The notes: a model not told the origin generated them from the sequence alone. A DNA stretch of 5,673 nucleotides from Verrucomicrobiales bacterium (GCA_005789375.1 SXXZ01000085.1:1-5673); one strand, 5' to 3'; shown: positions 1 to 5,673, counted from the first letter of the stretch. Program-made: numbers and translations.

Positions 1-134
1 ACCGTCTGCCTTCGGAGTCGGAGCGTCAGTCGGCGCTGCGTGCGTTCACCCTGCCGAGCGCCACCCGACAAACCGCGGTGGAGGATGTCTTCTGGGCGCT
101 GCTCAACTCCCCTGAATTTGTGCTGAACCATTGA
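1..134 (+). CDS. DUF1553 (PSD1-type) protein, C-terminal end only
   Basis: Partial gene that enters from the left edge. Reading from base 3 gives 43 codons ending in TGA at 132-134. The last residues read VEDVFWALLNSPEFVLNH. An ending of the form 'xDLxWALLNSxEFxxNH' is the characteristic C-terminus of DUF1553 proteins, which usually also carry an N-terminal DUF1549 domain and often a planctomycete-type cytochrome c domain; none of those upstream parts is visible here. Proteins of this type are large, exported and very frequently encoded directly upstream of a DUF1501 gene, as here, where only one base separates this stop from the next ATG. The biochemical role of the family is not established. 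The assignment rests on a short stretch, but the neighbouring DUF1501 gene strongly supports it. Confidence 0.85.
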   Translation, partial: RLPSESERQSALRAFTLPSATRQTAVEDVFWALLNSPEFVLNH

Positions 135-135
135 A

Positions 136-1509
136 ATGAAACCGACCTCTGGAAACTGCGCCGGAATGCCCCGCCGGGATTTCATCCAACTGGGGATGGG
201 AGGCTTGCTGGGTGCGGGCTTCGGCGATTTGTTGCGACTCGAGGCGGCCACAGCCTCAGCGGCCAAGTCGGCGATGAACAAAGCCGCGGCGCCGGGTGCG
301 GCTTCTGGCCAAAAGCCGGTCAACTGCATCCTCATTTGGCTCGATGGCGGCCCGTCCCATTACGAGAGCTTTGATCCCAAACCCGGGGCCCCCTCGGACA
401 TACGTGGGATTTTTCAGGACATTGCCACGTCGGTGCCGGGGATCCGCTTCAGCGAGGCGGTGCCCGAGTTGGCCAAGGTGGCCGACAAAGCCACGGTGAT
501 TCGATCGGTCTGCCACAAAGACCCCAACCATGGCGGCGGCAACCATTACCTGATGACCGGTTCCCCGACGCCGGTGCCCGTGGCTTGCGGAGCGTACGTC
601 ACGTTTCATCCTTCGTTTGGGTCGGTGGTTTCCTGGCAGCGTGGGCAGCGACAAGGTTTGCCACCCTACGTGTCTATACCCTCGGTGACCCGCAGCGGCG
701 GTCCTAATTTCTTAGGTGGCAAGCACTCGGCTTTCGTGATCGATGGCCAACCCAACTCGGCCGATTTCAAGGTGCGCGATGTGGTGCTCCCTTCGGAGAT
801 AAGTGAGGGGCGGGCGACCAGTCGGCGTGAATTGCGCGGAGCGCTCGACTCCATGGCTCGGTATGCCGATCGACTGGCCGAAGATCCGGCCGTCACCTTC
901 GATCAGTACCTTCAGCAAAGCGTCAATTTGGTGCTCTCGAGTCCGGCTCAGGCGGCGTTTGATTTGTCGCGTGAGGACAAGAAAGTGCGCGACGAATACG
1001 GGCGGAATGACTTTGGTCAGCGGCTCCTGATGGCTCGCCGATTGGTAGAGGTCGGGGTGTCTTGGGTCACCGTCAATTCCGGCGGATGGGATCACCACAC
1101 CAAACTCTTTGAAGCGTACAAGGGCGATTCGGTTCGCAACATGGATCGCGGGGTGGCTGCGCTCATCCGAGATCTCGACCAGCGGGGACTTCTAGATTCG
1201 ACGCTGGTGGTATTGCTGGGCGAGTTTGGCCGAACCCCCAAGGTGAACAAGGATGCCGGGCGTGACCATTGGCCCCATGCGATGTCCATTCTGATGGCCG
1301 GCGGCGGTTGCCCTCGGGGCGCGGTGGTCGGTGCCACCGATGCCAAGGGCTACGCCGCCTCGGAGGCCGTGTATCGGCCCGAAGACTTTGCCGCCTCCCT
1401 TTATTTGAAGATGGGGATCGATCCCAACCAGGTGCTCCACACCAACACCGGCCGGCCGGTGCAGTTGGTAAACAATGGGCGCCGCATCCGCGAGATCTTC
1501 ACCACGTGA
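136..1509 (+). CDS. DUF1501 family protein with twin-arginine signal
   Basis: This 457-residue protein has the normal length for DUF1501, a family related to the alkaline phosphatase/sulfatase fold. Its substrate is not known. A twin-arginine export signal is visible: R13-R14 in PRRDFIQLG, then a Gly/Leu hydrophobic stretch to about residue 36 and an Ala-rich region near 38-53 where cleavage could occur. It is therefore probably exported folded, perhaps with a bound metal. Conserved blocks in order are WLDGGPSH (68-75), GGGNHYLMTG (133-142), GGWDHH (316-321), GEFGRTP (362-368) and GRDHWPH (375-381). The Asp, Glu and His residues in these blocks are the likely metal ligands, inferred from the fold. 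The ATG at 136 lies one base after the upstream stop and has no evident Shine-Dalgarno sequence, so translation is probably coupled to the DUF1553 gene. Met11 (166-168), two codons before the RR pair, is a possible alternative start. Confidence 0.93.
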   Translation: MKPTSGNCAGMPRRDFIQLGMGGLLGAGFGDLLRLEAATASAAKSAMNKAAAPGAASGQKPVNCILIWLDGGPSHYESFDPKPGAPSDIRGIFQDIATSVPGIRFSEAVPELAKVADKATVIRSVCHKDPNHGGGNHYLMTGSPTPVPVACGAYVTFHPSFGSVVSWQRGQRQGLPPYVSIPSVTRSGGPNFLGGKHSAFVIDGQPNSADFKVRDVVLPSEISEGRATSRRELRGALDSMARYADRLAEDPAVTFDQYLQQSVNLVLSSPAQAAFDLSREDKKVRDEYGRNDFGQRLLMARRLVEVGVSWVTVNSGGWDHHTKLFEAYKGDSVRNMDRGVAALIRDLDQRGLLDSTLVVLLGEFGRTPKVNKDAGRDHWPHAMSILMAGGGCPRGAVVGATDAKGYAASEAVYRPEDFAASLYLKMGIDPNQVLHTNTGRPVQLVNNGRRIREIFTT

Positions 1510-1512
1510 GGT
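1508..1512 (+). promoter_or_regulatory. Ribosome binding site for the PPC-domain gene
   Basis: GAGGT overlaps the last two bases of the DUF1501 stop codon and lies 8 bases before the ATG at 1521, good spacing for a Shine-Dalgarno element. It favours ATG 1521 over an in-frame GTG at 1506 that overlaps the upstream stop as GTGA. Both starts would keep the signal peptide. Confidence 0.6.
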
Positions 1513-1520
1513 TTTTGGGG

Positions 1521-3215
1521 ATGAGCAGGAGTCGATCTTGGGCACCGTGGGTCGTAGTATTTCTGACGATCTTCGGCGGGCTTCAGGCCGCTGTTCCGGT
1601 CTTGGAACAAGTCTTTCCCGCGGCGATCCAGATCGGGACCACTCAGTCGGTCACTTTGGTGGGTAAATTCGATCCCTGGCCCACTCGGCTCGATTTGGAC
1701 ATTCCCGGGGTGTCCTGGGAACCCACCACCAACAACGGTGTCATCCGTGTCCGTGTCGCTCCGGAAGCCCCCGTCGGTCCTCGGGTGATTCGGGCCTTTT
1801 CACCGGAAGGAGTGAGTGAGCCCCGCTTCATCATTCTATCGCAGCAGCCACAACTGGCCGAGGTGGAACCCAACGATGCGGTGCCCTCGGCCCAGGCATT
1901 GACCCGCCTGCCGGCCGAGGTCACTGGGCGTCTCGAGAAGAACGGCGACGTGGACAGCTATGCGGTGGATCTTCGCGCCGGTCAGACCCTCGTGGCTCGG
2001 TTGGAAGCCTACACCCTCCAGTCGCCGCTAGATCCGGTGCTGCGGTTGTTGGATTCCCGCGGCGTGCAGGTGGCTTGGAATCATGATGAGGTGCGTTCAC
2101 TCGACCCGCTCTTGGCGTGGCGGGCTGAAGCTAGCGAAACCTATGTGCTTCAAGTGTTTGCCTTTGCCTATCCAGCCGATTCGGATTTGCGCTTTAGCGG
2201 AAGTCCCAAAGGGGTTTACCGACTTCATGTCACCACCGATCCCGTGGCTCGGCATGCGTGGCCATTGGGTGTTAGTCGTACCACAGACACCCGGGCAAGC
2301 TGGGGTGATTGGGGCGCGTCTTCCGTCTCGTCGGAAGCAATTGAGGTGCCTGCTTCGGCTATTGCGCCGGGTGCCGTCTCTCACTCCCTTCGAATCCCCG
2401 GCCGTGCGGTACCCTTGGAGTTGCCGGTGGGCGAGGGAAGGGAGTGGGTAGAAATCGAACCCAATGACTTGGCGGCTACGGCGCAGGCGTTGGGGATTCC
2501 CTCGGCCGTTTCCGGCGATCTCAACCGTTCGGGCGACGAAGATCGCTACCAGATTTCGTGTCAAAAGGGAGAACTGCTTCGGTTGGAAGTTCAGGCCGCG
2601 AGCCTTGGATTTCCCCTCGATGCCTGGCTCCGGATTGAAGACGCCTCCGGCAAGGAGTTGGTCCGCAACGATGACGCCGGAGGGGCTGATCCGGTGCTCG
2701 ACTGGACCTCGCCCGAGACCGCCGAGTACCGCGTAGTGGTGGGCAATTTGCTGCAGCGGGGTGGTCAAGATCAGCGCTACCGACTCTCACTCCAACGTCC
2801 GAAGCCCGTGTGGAGCGCTTCGATGGCTGAGTCCGCCTGGTCACTGGAGCCCGGAAAAACAAACGAATCAAAAGTGACGCTCACCCGCCGATACGGTGCG
2901 GACATGAAGTTGACCGTCTCGGTGCGCGGGCTGCCGGCAGGGGTGCGTGTCGATCCCGTGGAGGTCTCGGAAAAGGCGGACGCAGCGACCTTGCGTTGGA
3001 TCACCGCCACGAATGCCGCTCCCTTTTCAGGCCCCGTTTCTATCGATGTCTCGAGCTCGAGCCCTGCCGCCGTTCAGGAAGCACGCTTCTCTCTAATTAG
3101 TGGCGGAGAGAACAATGGCGTCCCTCAGGGCTTTCGGCGTCTGGTGGTTGAGTCGATCTCGCGTCCGTGGTTGACGGTCCTTCGCACTCCGCCGGTGCCT
3201 GCTGAGAAGAAGTGA
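1521..3215 (+). CDS. Secreted protein with two PPC domains and Ig-like domains
   Basis: This 564-residue protein is predicted to be exported. A Sec-type signal peptide is visible: SRSR, then a hydrophobic core at about 10-21 (WVVVFLTIFGGL), with likely cleavage after LQA near residue 23. Residues ~25-108 resemble the Ig/TIG-like domain often found ahead of PPC domains. Two PPC (bacterial pre-peptidase C-terminal) domains follow, at ~114-240 and ~311-427. Each opens with E-(V/I)-EPND and AQAL and contains a GD-x-D-x-Y motif (NGDVDSY at 141-147, SGDEDRY at 337-343). Residues ~430-550 look like another beta-sandwich, with the phrase RGLPAGVRVDPVEV. No peptidase or other catalytic domain is seen, so a binding or scaffolding role at the cell surface or in the periplasm is the best inference. 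PPC proteins often accompany DUF1549/DUF1553 and DUF1501 genes. The 11-base gap to DUF1501 indicates co-transcription. The reading frame stays open upstream to 1269 inside DUF1501, but that part is not protein-like. Confidence 0.88.
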   Translation: MSRSRSWAPWVVVFLTIFGGLQAAVPVLEQVFPAAIQIGTTQSVTLVGKFDPWPTRLDLDIPGVSWEPTTNNGVIRVRVAPEAPVGPRVIRAFSPEGVSEPRFIILSQQPQLAEVEPNDAVPSAQALTRLPAEVTGRLEKNGDVDSYAVDLRAGQTLVARLEAYTLQSPLDPVLRLLDSRGVQVAWNHDEVRSLDPLLAWRAEASETYVLQVFAFAYPADSDLRFSGSPKGVYRLHVTTDPVARHAWPLGVSRTTDTRASWGDWGASSVSSEAIEVPASAIAPGAVSHSLRIPGRAVPLELPVGEGREWVEIEPNDLAATAQALGIPSAVSGDLNRSGDEDRYQISCQKGELLRLEVQAASLGFPLDAWLRIEDASGKELVRNDDAGGADPVLDWTSPETAEYRVVVGNLLQRGGQDQRYRLSLQRPKPVWSASMAESAWSLEPGKTNESKVTLTRRYGADMKLTVSVRGLPAGVRVDPVEVSEKADAATLRWITATNAAPFSGPVSIDVSSSSPAAVQEARFSLISGGENNGVPQGFRRLVVESISRPWLTVLRTPPVPAEKK

Positions 3216-3243
3216 GCCGGAACGAGTCACTCGGATGGGTTGG

Positions 3244-3268
3244 GCTGGCAGAACTATTTCTAGCCAGT
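3244..3268 (+). terminator. Hairpin after the PPC gene, weak candidate terminator
   Basis: GCTGGCAGAA (3244-3253) pairs with TTCT-A-GCCAGT (3258-3268) around the four-base loop CTAT. The result is a ten-pair stem with one bulged A and one terminal G-T pair. It begins 29 bases after the stop codon of the exported operon. There is no T-tract behind it, so it may be a 3'-end stabilising hairpin or a weak terminator rather than a classical intrinsic one. Confidence 0.4.
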
Positions 3269-3465
3269 AATTGGCCCTTGGCTCGTCGGGAGGCCATCGG
3301 GTCAGTCCTGATGCTTCAGAGTCTTTTGATAGGTCGCCCAATACTGGTCTGCGAAAAGAATCGAGCGTGCTGGGTGTTTCTTCCCCCGATGGGATCGTTT
3401 TGGTTATAGATTTTCCTTTCGGGGAGTAGGGCCAAAAGTTCCTTGACGGCGTTTGAGTCTTTGGC

Positions 3466-3495
3466 TTGCGACTGTACAGCCATTGGTGATATAAA
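3466..3495 (+). promoter_or_regulatory. Extended -10 promoter for the FAH-family gene
   Basis: The -10 element TATAAA (3490-3495; five of six matches to TATAAT) is preceded by TGA, giving an extended -10 TGnTATAAA from 3487. An 18-base spacer leads back to TTGCGA (3466-3471; four of six matches to TTGACA). Transcription would start near A3502-A3504, which is on or within two bases of the ATG at 3504, so the mRNA would be leaderless or nearly so. Confidence 0.6.
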
Positions 3496-3503
3496 GCTCA
3501 CAT

Positions 3504-4259
3504 ATGGCAGCCATCGGCCGGTTCCAAAAGGGTGAGGATATCTTCCACGCCAAGGTCGTCGACGGGGAGATTTTTAAGCTTCAGGGTGATGTCTTTGGAT
3601 CTCCCTCTTTCGAGAAAAAACCGACTCCGCTCAAGGGTGTCAAGACGTTGACCCCGGTCCAACCGTCTAAGATTATCGCGGTCGGTCTGAATTATGGCGA
3701 TCATGCTCGGGAAGCCGGAATGGCGTTGCCGAAGGAACCGCTTTTCTGGCTCAAGGCCCCGACGTCTCTCATCCCCGACGGCGCCAAGATCGAGATCCCG
3801 TTTGCCAATCATCGCAATGATTTCGAGGCCGAGTTGGCCGTAGTGATCGGGCGCAAGATGCGCAATGTTACTCCGGCCGCGGCCGCTCGTTACATCTTTG
3901 GTTACACGGCTGCCCAAGACATCACCGACCGGACGATCCAAGCCAGCGAGAGCCAGTTTGCGCGGTCGAAGTCCTTCGACACGTTCACGCCGCTGGGGCC
4001 TTACATCGAGACCAAGATCGATCCGCATGACCTGAGCATCCAGCTCTTCCAGAACGGTCAGTTGCGCCAGAACGGCAACACGAGTCAGATGATCTTCAAC
4101 TGCTTCCATCTGGTGAGCTTCATTTCTACCAACATGACCCTCCTCCCGGGTGACGTGATCCTCACAGGCACGCCCAGCGGTGTGGGAACCATCGAGTCCG
4201 GCGACCGTCTCGAGGTCCGCATCCAGGGTATGGCTCCGCTGGTCAACACGGTGAAGTAA
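3504..4259 (+). CDS. Fumarylacetoacetate hydrolase (FAH) family protein
   Basis: This 251-residue protein has the usual length of the compact FAH-family enzymes, which hydrolyse or decarboxylate acylpyruvates and related 2-oxo/enol acids with a divalent metal. The N-terminal ~45 residues (GRFQKGEDIFHAKV...) form the small domain often found ahead of the catalytic domain, which supports this start. Catalytic-domain landmarks are all present: GLNYGDHARE at 61-70 with the probable His67/Glu70 pair; DFEAELAVVIG at 106-116 with metal ligands Glu108 and Glu110; GYTAAQDITDR at 133-143 with metal ligand Asp139; ARSKSFDTF at 153-161 with Lys156; and PGDVILTGTPSGVG at 215-228. The exact substrate cannot be read from sequence; acylpyruvate hydrolase, oxaloacetate decarboxylase and homoprotocatechuate-pathway hydratase/isomerase members look alike. 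No pathway genes flank it. It is cytoplasmic, with no signal peptide, and apparently monocistronic between its own promoter and a terminator. Confidence 0.95.
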   Translation: MAAIGRFQKGEDIFHAKVVDGEIFKLQGDVFGSPSFEKKPTPLKGVKTLTPVQPSKIIAVGLNYGDHAREAGMALPKEPLFWLKAPTSLIPDGAKIEIPFANHRNDFEAELAVVIGRKMRNVTPAAAARYIFGYTAAQDITDRTIQASESQFARSKSFDTFTPLGPYIETKIDPHDLSIQLFQNGQLRQNGNTSQMIFNCFHLVSFISTNMTLLPGDVILTGTPSGVGTIESGDRLEVRIQGMAPLVNTVK

Positions 4260-4290
4260 TCTCCGCTAAAGCTGAGCTTTCCATGGATAG

Positions 4291-4307
4291 GCCCCCTAGC
4301 CGGGGGC
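4291..4307 (+). other. GC-only hairpin upstream of the terminator
   Basis: GCCCCC (4291-4296) pairs perfectly with GGGGGC (4302-4307) around the five-base loop TAGCC. There is no T-run behind it. Its right arm can instead pair with 4325-4333, the left arm of the following terminator, so the two structures compete (see findings). It may otherwise simply be the first of two tandem 3'-end hairpins of the FAH gene. Confidence 0.5.
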
Positions 4308-4323
4308 GCTCAATGACTCTATT

Positions 4324-4357
4324 GGCCCCTCGGTTAAACCTTGGGGCCTCTTTCTTT
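4324..4357 (+). terminator. Intrinsic terminator between the FAH gene and proS
   Basis: GGCCCC (4324-4329) pairs with GGGGCC (4343-4348). Inside, GGT/ACC (4332-4334 with 4338-4340) extends the stem beyond a two-by-two mismatch and closes a TAA loop. The stem is followed at once by TCTTTCTTT (4349-4357), a broken but U-rich tail. It lies 64 bases after the FAH stop. It probably ends the FAH transcript and may also modulate read-through into proS. Confidence 0.65.
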
Positions 4358-4397
4358 CCCACTGGCCTCCCGACCCCACACCCCCACAGACTTTCTT
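4349..4397 (+). other. Pyrimidine-rich leader immediately before proS
   Basis: 38 of these 49 bases are C or T, and no GGAG-like Shine-Dalgarno sequence occurs within reach of the proS ATG. Such leaders can be translated without Shine-Dalgarno pairing, possibly with help from ribosomal protein S1; that role is inferred. I could not identify a convincing promoter for proS in 4260-4397. Confidence 0.45.
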
Positions 4398-5673
4398 ATG
4401 CTTTGGTCTCAAACGTTCATTCCGACCCTCAAGGAAACCCCCGCGGATGCAGAAATCGTGTCCCATCAACTCTTGCTGCGTGCAGGGTTGGTTCGAAAGC
4501 TGACGGGTGGTTTGTACACGTTCCTGCCGCTGGGCCTGAAGGTGTTGCGCAAGATCGAGCAAATCATCCGCGAAGAAATGAACCGGGCCGGCGGCATCGA
4601 GGTGCTCATGCCCGCCTTGCAGCCCATCGACATTTGGCAGCAGTCGGGGCGCTATGAGACGGCTTCTGGTGTGCTCTTCAAGGTTCGGGATTCGGCCCGC
4701 AAGGAGTGGGTCTTGGGGCCCACCCACGAAGAGGTCATCACCTCGCTGGCTGCCAACGAACTCAATTCCTACCGGCAGCTTCCGAAGAATTTCTACCAAA
4801 TTCAGACCAAGTTCCGGGACGAGATCCGCCCGCGCTTTGGTCTGATGCGCGCCAAGGAGTTCCTCATGAAGGACGCCTATTCCTTCGACGCCACCGATGC
4901 TGGGGCGATGACGAGCTACCACAAGATGTACGAGGCCTACACCCGCATCTTCGCCCGTTGCGGTTTGCAAGCCTTCCCCGTCGAGGCCGACACCGGCGTC
5001 ATTGGCGGCAATTACTCGCACGAGTTCATGGTGCCCGCCGAGACCGGCGAGAACGACGTGGTCTATTGTGAGTCCGGCAAGTATGCGGCCAACATTGAGA
5101 AGGCCGTCAGCCGTGGGCCCGCCGAAGCGACTCCTTCGGAATCCACCGGAGCGGCGCCCGAGAAGTTTGCCACCCCGGGCGTGGTCACCATTGAAGCCCT
5201 CTCGGCTTCCCCTTACGGAGTTTCGGCCCGGCACCAGGTCAAGACCTTGGTGTTGGTCGCCGATTCGAAGCCCATCTTGGTGCTCGTCCGAGGAGATGAC
5301 TCGCTCAATGAGGCCAAGCTCATGGCCAAGACGGGTGCGGTCCAAGTTCGTCAGGCGACTGCCGACGAGATCGTGGAGTTGCTCGGTGCCCGCCCGGGTT
5401 CCCTGGGCGCGGTCAATGACACCCTTAAGACGCCGGCGGTGCCCGTTTATGCCGACGAAGCCCTGCGCGGGGCCCGGGGAATGACCACTGGGGCCAACGA
5501 GGACGGTTTCCACCTGCGCCATGTCGAGGTGCAGCGCGATCTGAAGGTCACGGCCTGGTACGACCTCCGCACCGTCAAGGTGGGCGAACTGTGCGTTGAG
5601 ACCGCTCAACCGCTGAAGATCCGCCGCGCCATCGAAGTGGGCCATGTCTTTAAGCTGGGCACCAAGTACTCCG
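4398..5673 (+). CDS. proS: Prolyl-tRNA synthetase, bacterial type with INS editing domain (3' end missing)
   Basis: This cytoplasmic class II aminoacyl-tRNA synthetase charges tRNA-Pro with proline using ATP. The frame is open from ATG 4398 to the window edge: 425 complete codons of an expected ~570. The start is supported by TAA in frame at 4335-4337 and by the N-terminus, where LKETPADAEIVSHQLLLRAG (11-30) closely matches bacterial ProRS. Other landmarks are MPALQP (71-76, motif 1 region), LGPTHEEVIT (106-115), the motif 2 region FRDEIRPRFGLMR (139-151) and EFLMKDAYSF (154-163), and ADTGVIGG (197-204). Residues ~224-404 form the INS insertion domain that hydrolyses mischarged Ala-tRNA-Pro, with candidate editing residues Lys282 (VKTLVLV) and His372 (GFHLRH). 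The GXXXP loop reads GSLGA (334-338), lacking the usual Pro. After the insertion, IEVGHVFKLGTKYS (412-425) returns to the catalytic core. Motif 3 and the anticodon-binding domain lie beyond the edge. Confidence 0.97.
   Translation, partial: MLWSQTFIPTLKETPADAEIVSHQLLLRAGLVRKLTGGLYTFLPLGLKVLRKIEQIIREEMNRAGGIEVLMPALQPIDIWQQSGRYETASGVLFKVRDSARKEWVLGPTHEEVITSLAANELNSYRQLPKNFYQIQTKFRDEIRPRFGLMRAKEFLMKDAYSFDATDAGAMTSYHKMYEAYTRIFARCGLQAFPVEADTGVIGGNYSHEFMVPAETGENDVVYCESGKYAANIEKAVSRGPAEATPSESTGAAPEKFATPGVVTIEALSASPYGVSARHQVKTLVLVADSKPILVLVRGDDSLNEAKLMAKTGAVQVRQATADEIVELLGARPGSLGAVNDTLKTPAVPVYADEALRGARGMTTGANEDGFHLRHVEVQRDLKVTAWYDLRTVKVGELCVETAQPLKIRRAIEVGHVFKLGTKYS

Larger units (their letters stand above)
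3216..3503. other. Intergenic region between the exported operon and the FAH gene
   Basis: This 288-base region is visibly less GC-rich than its flanks in its right half. It holds the hairpin at 3244-3268 and the promoter at 3466-3495. A spaced inverted repeat, TTTTGG (3398-3403) and CCAAAA (3432-3437), lies upstream of the promoter; it is short enough to be chance. Two small open frames here (65 codons on +, 61 on -) show no family resemblance, and I do not call them genes. Confidence 0.6.

Noticed and set aside
1269..1520. Upstream extension of the PPC protein into the DUF1501 gene
   Set aside because: It would overlap 240 bases of DUF1501 and place an Arg-rich, non-family segment before an evident signal peptide. 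A start at 1521 has a Shine-Dalgarno sequence and an N-terminal signal.
2097..2768. A 223-codon - strand frame opposite the PPC gene
   Set aside because: It is again an in-phase antisense shadow. The + strand frame has two clear PPC domains across the same bases.
3050..3061. Perfect 12-base palindrome CTCGAGCTCGAG
   Set aside because: It sits inside the PPC coding sequence and is explained by a run of serine codons (TCG AGC TCG AGC). There is no sign of a regulatory or attachment site.
3212..3409. A 65-codon + strand frame starting at the PPC stop codon
   Set aside because: It shows no family resemblance, spans the hairpin at 3244-3268 and has no ribosome site of its own. It is probably chance.
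3443..3478. TTGACG at 3443 as a -35 element paired with TGTACA at 3473
   Set aside because: The spacer would be 24 bases, too long for a sigma-70 promoter, and the hexamer 17 bases downstream (TTGCGA) is a poor -10.
3498..4109. A 203-codon - strand frame opposite the FAH-family gene
   Set aside because: It has the same in-phase antisense relation as the frame opposite proS. The FAH gene carries all family motifs, and the antisense product resembles nothing I know.
4260..4397. A T-box or other known tRNA-sensing riboswitch before proS
   Set aside because: The 138-base spacer is short for a T-box leader, and I see no T-box consensus or stem I architecture. Only simple GC hairpins are present.
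4283..4657. A 124-codon + strand frame overlapping the start of proS
   Set aside because: Most of it lies out of frame within proS and is a shadow. Only its first codons are of interest, as a possible proline-rich leader, and that idea is given as a finding rather than a gene.
4296..5645. A 449-codon open frame on the - strand lying opposite proS
   Set aside because: Its codons are exactly in phase with the complementary proS codons, so it would be stopped only by TTA, CTA or TCA codons in proS, which are rare in GC-rich genes. Its translation has no recognisable domain, and proS is unmistakable.

Overview
The window is a GC-rich bacterial chromosome segment with four protein-coding genes and the tail of a fifth, all on the + strand. 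An exported DUF1553 - DUF1501 - PPC-domain gene row is typical of the Planctomycetes-Verrucomicrobia-Chlamydiae group. Together with the bacterial-type prolyl-tRNA synthetase, this suggests a free-living verrucomicrobium, with a planctomycete as the alternative. The lineage is inferred from gene content and no marker was searched.

Layout. Positions 1-134 hold the C-terminus of a DUF1553-type protein. One base after its stop comes a DUF1501 protein with a twin-arginine signal (136-1509). Eleven bases further on is a secreted, two-PPC-domain, Ig-like protein (1521-3215). These three are so tightly packed that they are very probably one transcript encoding an exported module of unknown biochemical function. 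A 288-base gap (3216-3503) separates them from the next unit. It contains a hairpin just after the operon and an extended -10 promoter whose predicted start lies on or next to the following ATG.

Positions 3504-4259 encode a fumarylacetoacetate-hydrolase-family enzyme with all expected metal and catalytic residues. It is followed by two GC hairpins, the second with a pyrimidine/U-rich tail typical of an intrinsic terminator. The prolyl-tRNA synthetase gene proS starts at 4398 and runs off the right edge at 5673. About 425 of an expected ~570 residues are visible, covering motifs 1 and 2 and the editing (INS) domain.

How the genes relate. The first three genes likely act together outside the cytoplasm. 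The FAH-family enzyme and ProRS are cytoplasmic and unrelated in pathway, and probably adjacent by chance. I found no clear new defence or mobile system. The points most worth a second look are: the fah-proS spacer, which can fold as a 1:2 / 2:3 / 3:4 attenuator-like set with proline codons in segment 1; the apparently leaderless start of the FAH gene; an Ala in place of the usual Pro in the ProRS editing-domain GXXXP loop; and the uncharacterised exported three-gene module. No tRNA, rRNA, CRISPR, insertion sequence or long repeat is visible.
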